A program made the translations under genes and the position numbers. DNA of 64,000 nucleotides from Brasilonema sp. CT11 (GTDB lineage: Bacteria; Cyanobacteriota; Cyanobacteriia; Cyanobacteriales; Nostocaceae): positions 42,166 to 106,165 of the forward strand of contig NZ_JABXYX010000017.1 in assembly GCF_017982655.1 (NCBI RefSeq). Direction: 5' to 3'. Under the pieces are notes generated by a model that had not been told where the DNA came from, did not search any database, and worked only from the letters and a program-made list of their open reading frames with translations. Shown here piece by piece: positions 63,451 through 64,000 of this stretch. Position 1 is the first letter of the stretch. Every line of letters starts with the position of its first letter.

Positions 63451-63897
63451 GTGACATTGATTAATCTCCACTCCCTCATCAGCGCAATTACTGGTATTGC
63501 CAACCCAATCATTAAAGAAAAGCTTCTGCGTAACGAAATAGTCATAAAATTATTAAAGCAATTTAACCTTGATCCTGAGCATCCTCCCGCTGATTTCAGT
63601 GGTGTTTACGCCTATACCTTGGTGGAATACGGCGTTGGTAAACCCAAGGCATTCCTAGAAGTTTTCCGCGAAGAAAAAATCAAACAAGCTTTCCGTAAAG
63701 CACTAGACCACAACAACCCCTCAATTCTTCTGTCTGAAGTTGATGTTTTTCTCGATACCTATGCCTTGGGTGATGAAATCAAAACCTTGGGAATTAACAT
63801 CAGGCGAGAAGTCGCTGCCTTTGCCACGGTTTTTATCGAAGTTGCTAAGCGCAGCCGGACACCTGCTGATGTTTTACAGCGGTTTTCACATGAATAG
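63451..63897 (+). CDS. orphan NACHT N-terminal helical-type domain (probably truncated)
   Basis: 148 residues, all helical, starting at GTG. The phrases KEKLLRNEIVIKLLKQF, DFSGVYAYTLVEYGVGKP and REVAAFATVFIEVAKRSRT match a domain found at the N-terminus of cyanobacterial NACHT-repeat (STAND) proteins, which I believe is NNH7. A normal member would continue into a NACHT ATPase. Here the frame stops 30 residues later, where a transposase-like frame begins on the other strand. It is probably a truncated signalling or defence gene. Confidence 0.6.
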   Translation: MTLINLHSLISAITGIANPIIKEKLLRNEIVIKLLKQFNLDPEHPPADFSGVYAYTLVEYGVGKPKAFLEVFREEKIKQAFRKALDHNNPSILLSEVDVFLDTYALGDEIKTLGINIRREVAAFATVFIEVAKRSRTPADVLQRFSHE

Positions 63898-64000
63898 ACC
63901 ACAGTGAGCAAACCAGCCCAAAGCATCATCACAGGAGATTTGCTCAGAAATGATTTCGGTTAAGGCTTGGTTGAGTGTCTCAGTAGTTCTAGCTTTTACA
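63886..64000 (-). CDS. C-terminal end of a transposase, IS630-like (partial)
   Basis: An open frame entering from the right edge on the - strand and ending at 63886. It encodes TTETLNQALTEIISEQIS then CDDALGWFAHCGLFM. The LNxAL and WFxHCG pattern resembles the C-terminal end of IS630-family transposases. Only 37 residues are visible and the rest lies outside the window, so the family is tentative. It overlaps the stop region of the NACHT-type domain gene by 12 bp. Confidence 0.5.
   Translation of the reverse strand, partial: VKARTTETLNQALTEIISEQISCDDALGWFAHCGLFM

Noticed and set aside
1..64000. tRNA and rRNA genes
   Set aside because: I looked through the intergenic gaps for T-loop motifs (GGTTCGAATC-type) and cloverleaf arms and saw none; a covariance-model scan would settle this.

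Overview
The window is chromosomal DNA from a filamentous, probably heterocyst-forming cyanobacterium (Nostocales; a Scytonema/Tolypothrix/Nostoc-type genome is my guess, not a demonstrated assignment). The reasons are many HIP1 octamers (GCGATCGC, e.g. near 540, 830, 5266, 8814, 16575, 22669), families largely confined to cyanobacteria (DUF2358, DUF6464 and an Npun_F0494-type protein), HepA/HepC-like polysaccharide genes, a PEP-CTERM-type surface protein, and long intergenic gaps full of short palindromic repeats and MITE-like elements.

Layout. 1-2207: the tail of an HtpX-like protease, then aspS. 2208-4084: a long AT-rich gap. 4085-24678: an exopolysaccharide island on the + strand. It holds a Wzc-type chain-length/tyrosine-kinase protein, a HepA-like ABC exporter, a cupin plus DegT sugar aminotransferase pair, a decayed and an intact methyltransferase, seven glycosyltransferases (including a WecG/TagA type), an O-antigen polymerase/ligase-like membrane protein, a secreted GH10 glycanase and the initiating polyprenyl-phosphate sugar transferase. 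These could together build, extend, export and trim one extracellular polysaccharide. 24943-31718: a secreted hypothetical protein, fmt, a DUF6464 protein, an Npun_F0494-type protein, cobQ, a ferredoxin and a Roadblock protein. 31733-35400 (- strand): a protein kinase-GTPase fusion 23 bp upstream of an ammonium transporter gene. 36047-39445: a phosphodiester-glycosidase-domain protein and small conserved genes. 39489-43672: a Get3/ArsA ATPase, dnaN, the probable chromosomal origin (eight exact DnaA boxes) and dnaA. 43850-46146: an HtrA protease and peptide deformylase.

46241-52276 is the most unusual block: five co-directional genes that contain six HMA-like domains without the metal-binding CxxC, a P-type ATPase whose TM6 lacks the CPC-type motif, and a small DUF5132 protein laid out like the mycobacterial PacL partners of P-type ATPases. 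Two of the genes carry recent in-frame tandem repeats (87 bp and 66 bp units). A ferritin-like di-iron protein faces the block from the other strand. I read this as one membrane transport system of unknown substrate.

53533-64000: a candidate double-glycine-leader peptide, a short-chain dehydrogenase, dhaK-dhaL, a sortable surface protein, a cryptochrome/photolyase, a VapBC toxin-antitoxin pair, and an orphan NACHT-N-terminal-type helical domain whose end runs into a probable IS630-family transposase at the window edge. I found no tRNA, rRNA or CRISPR array.
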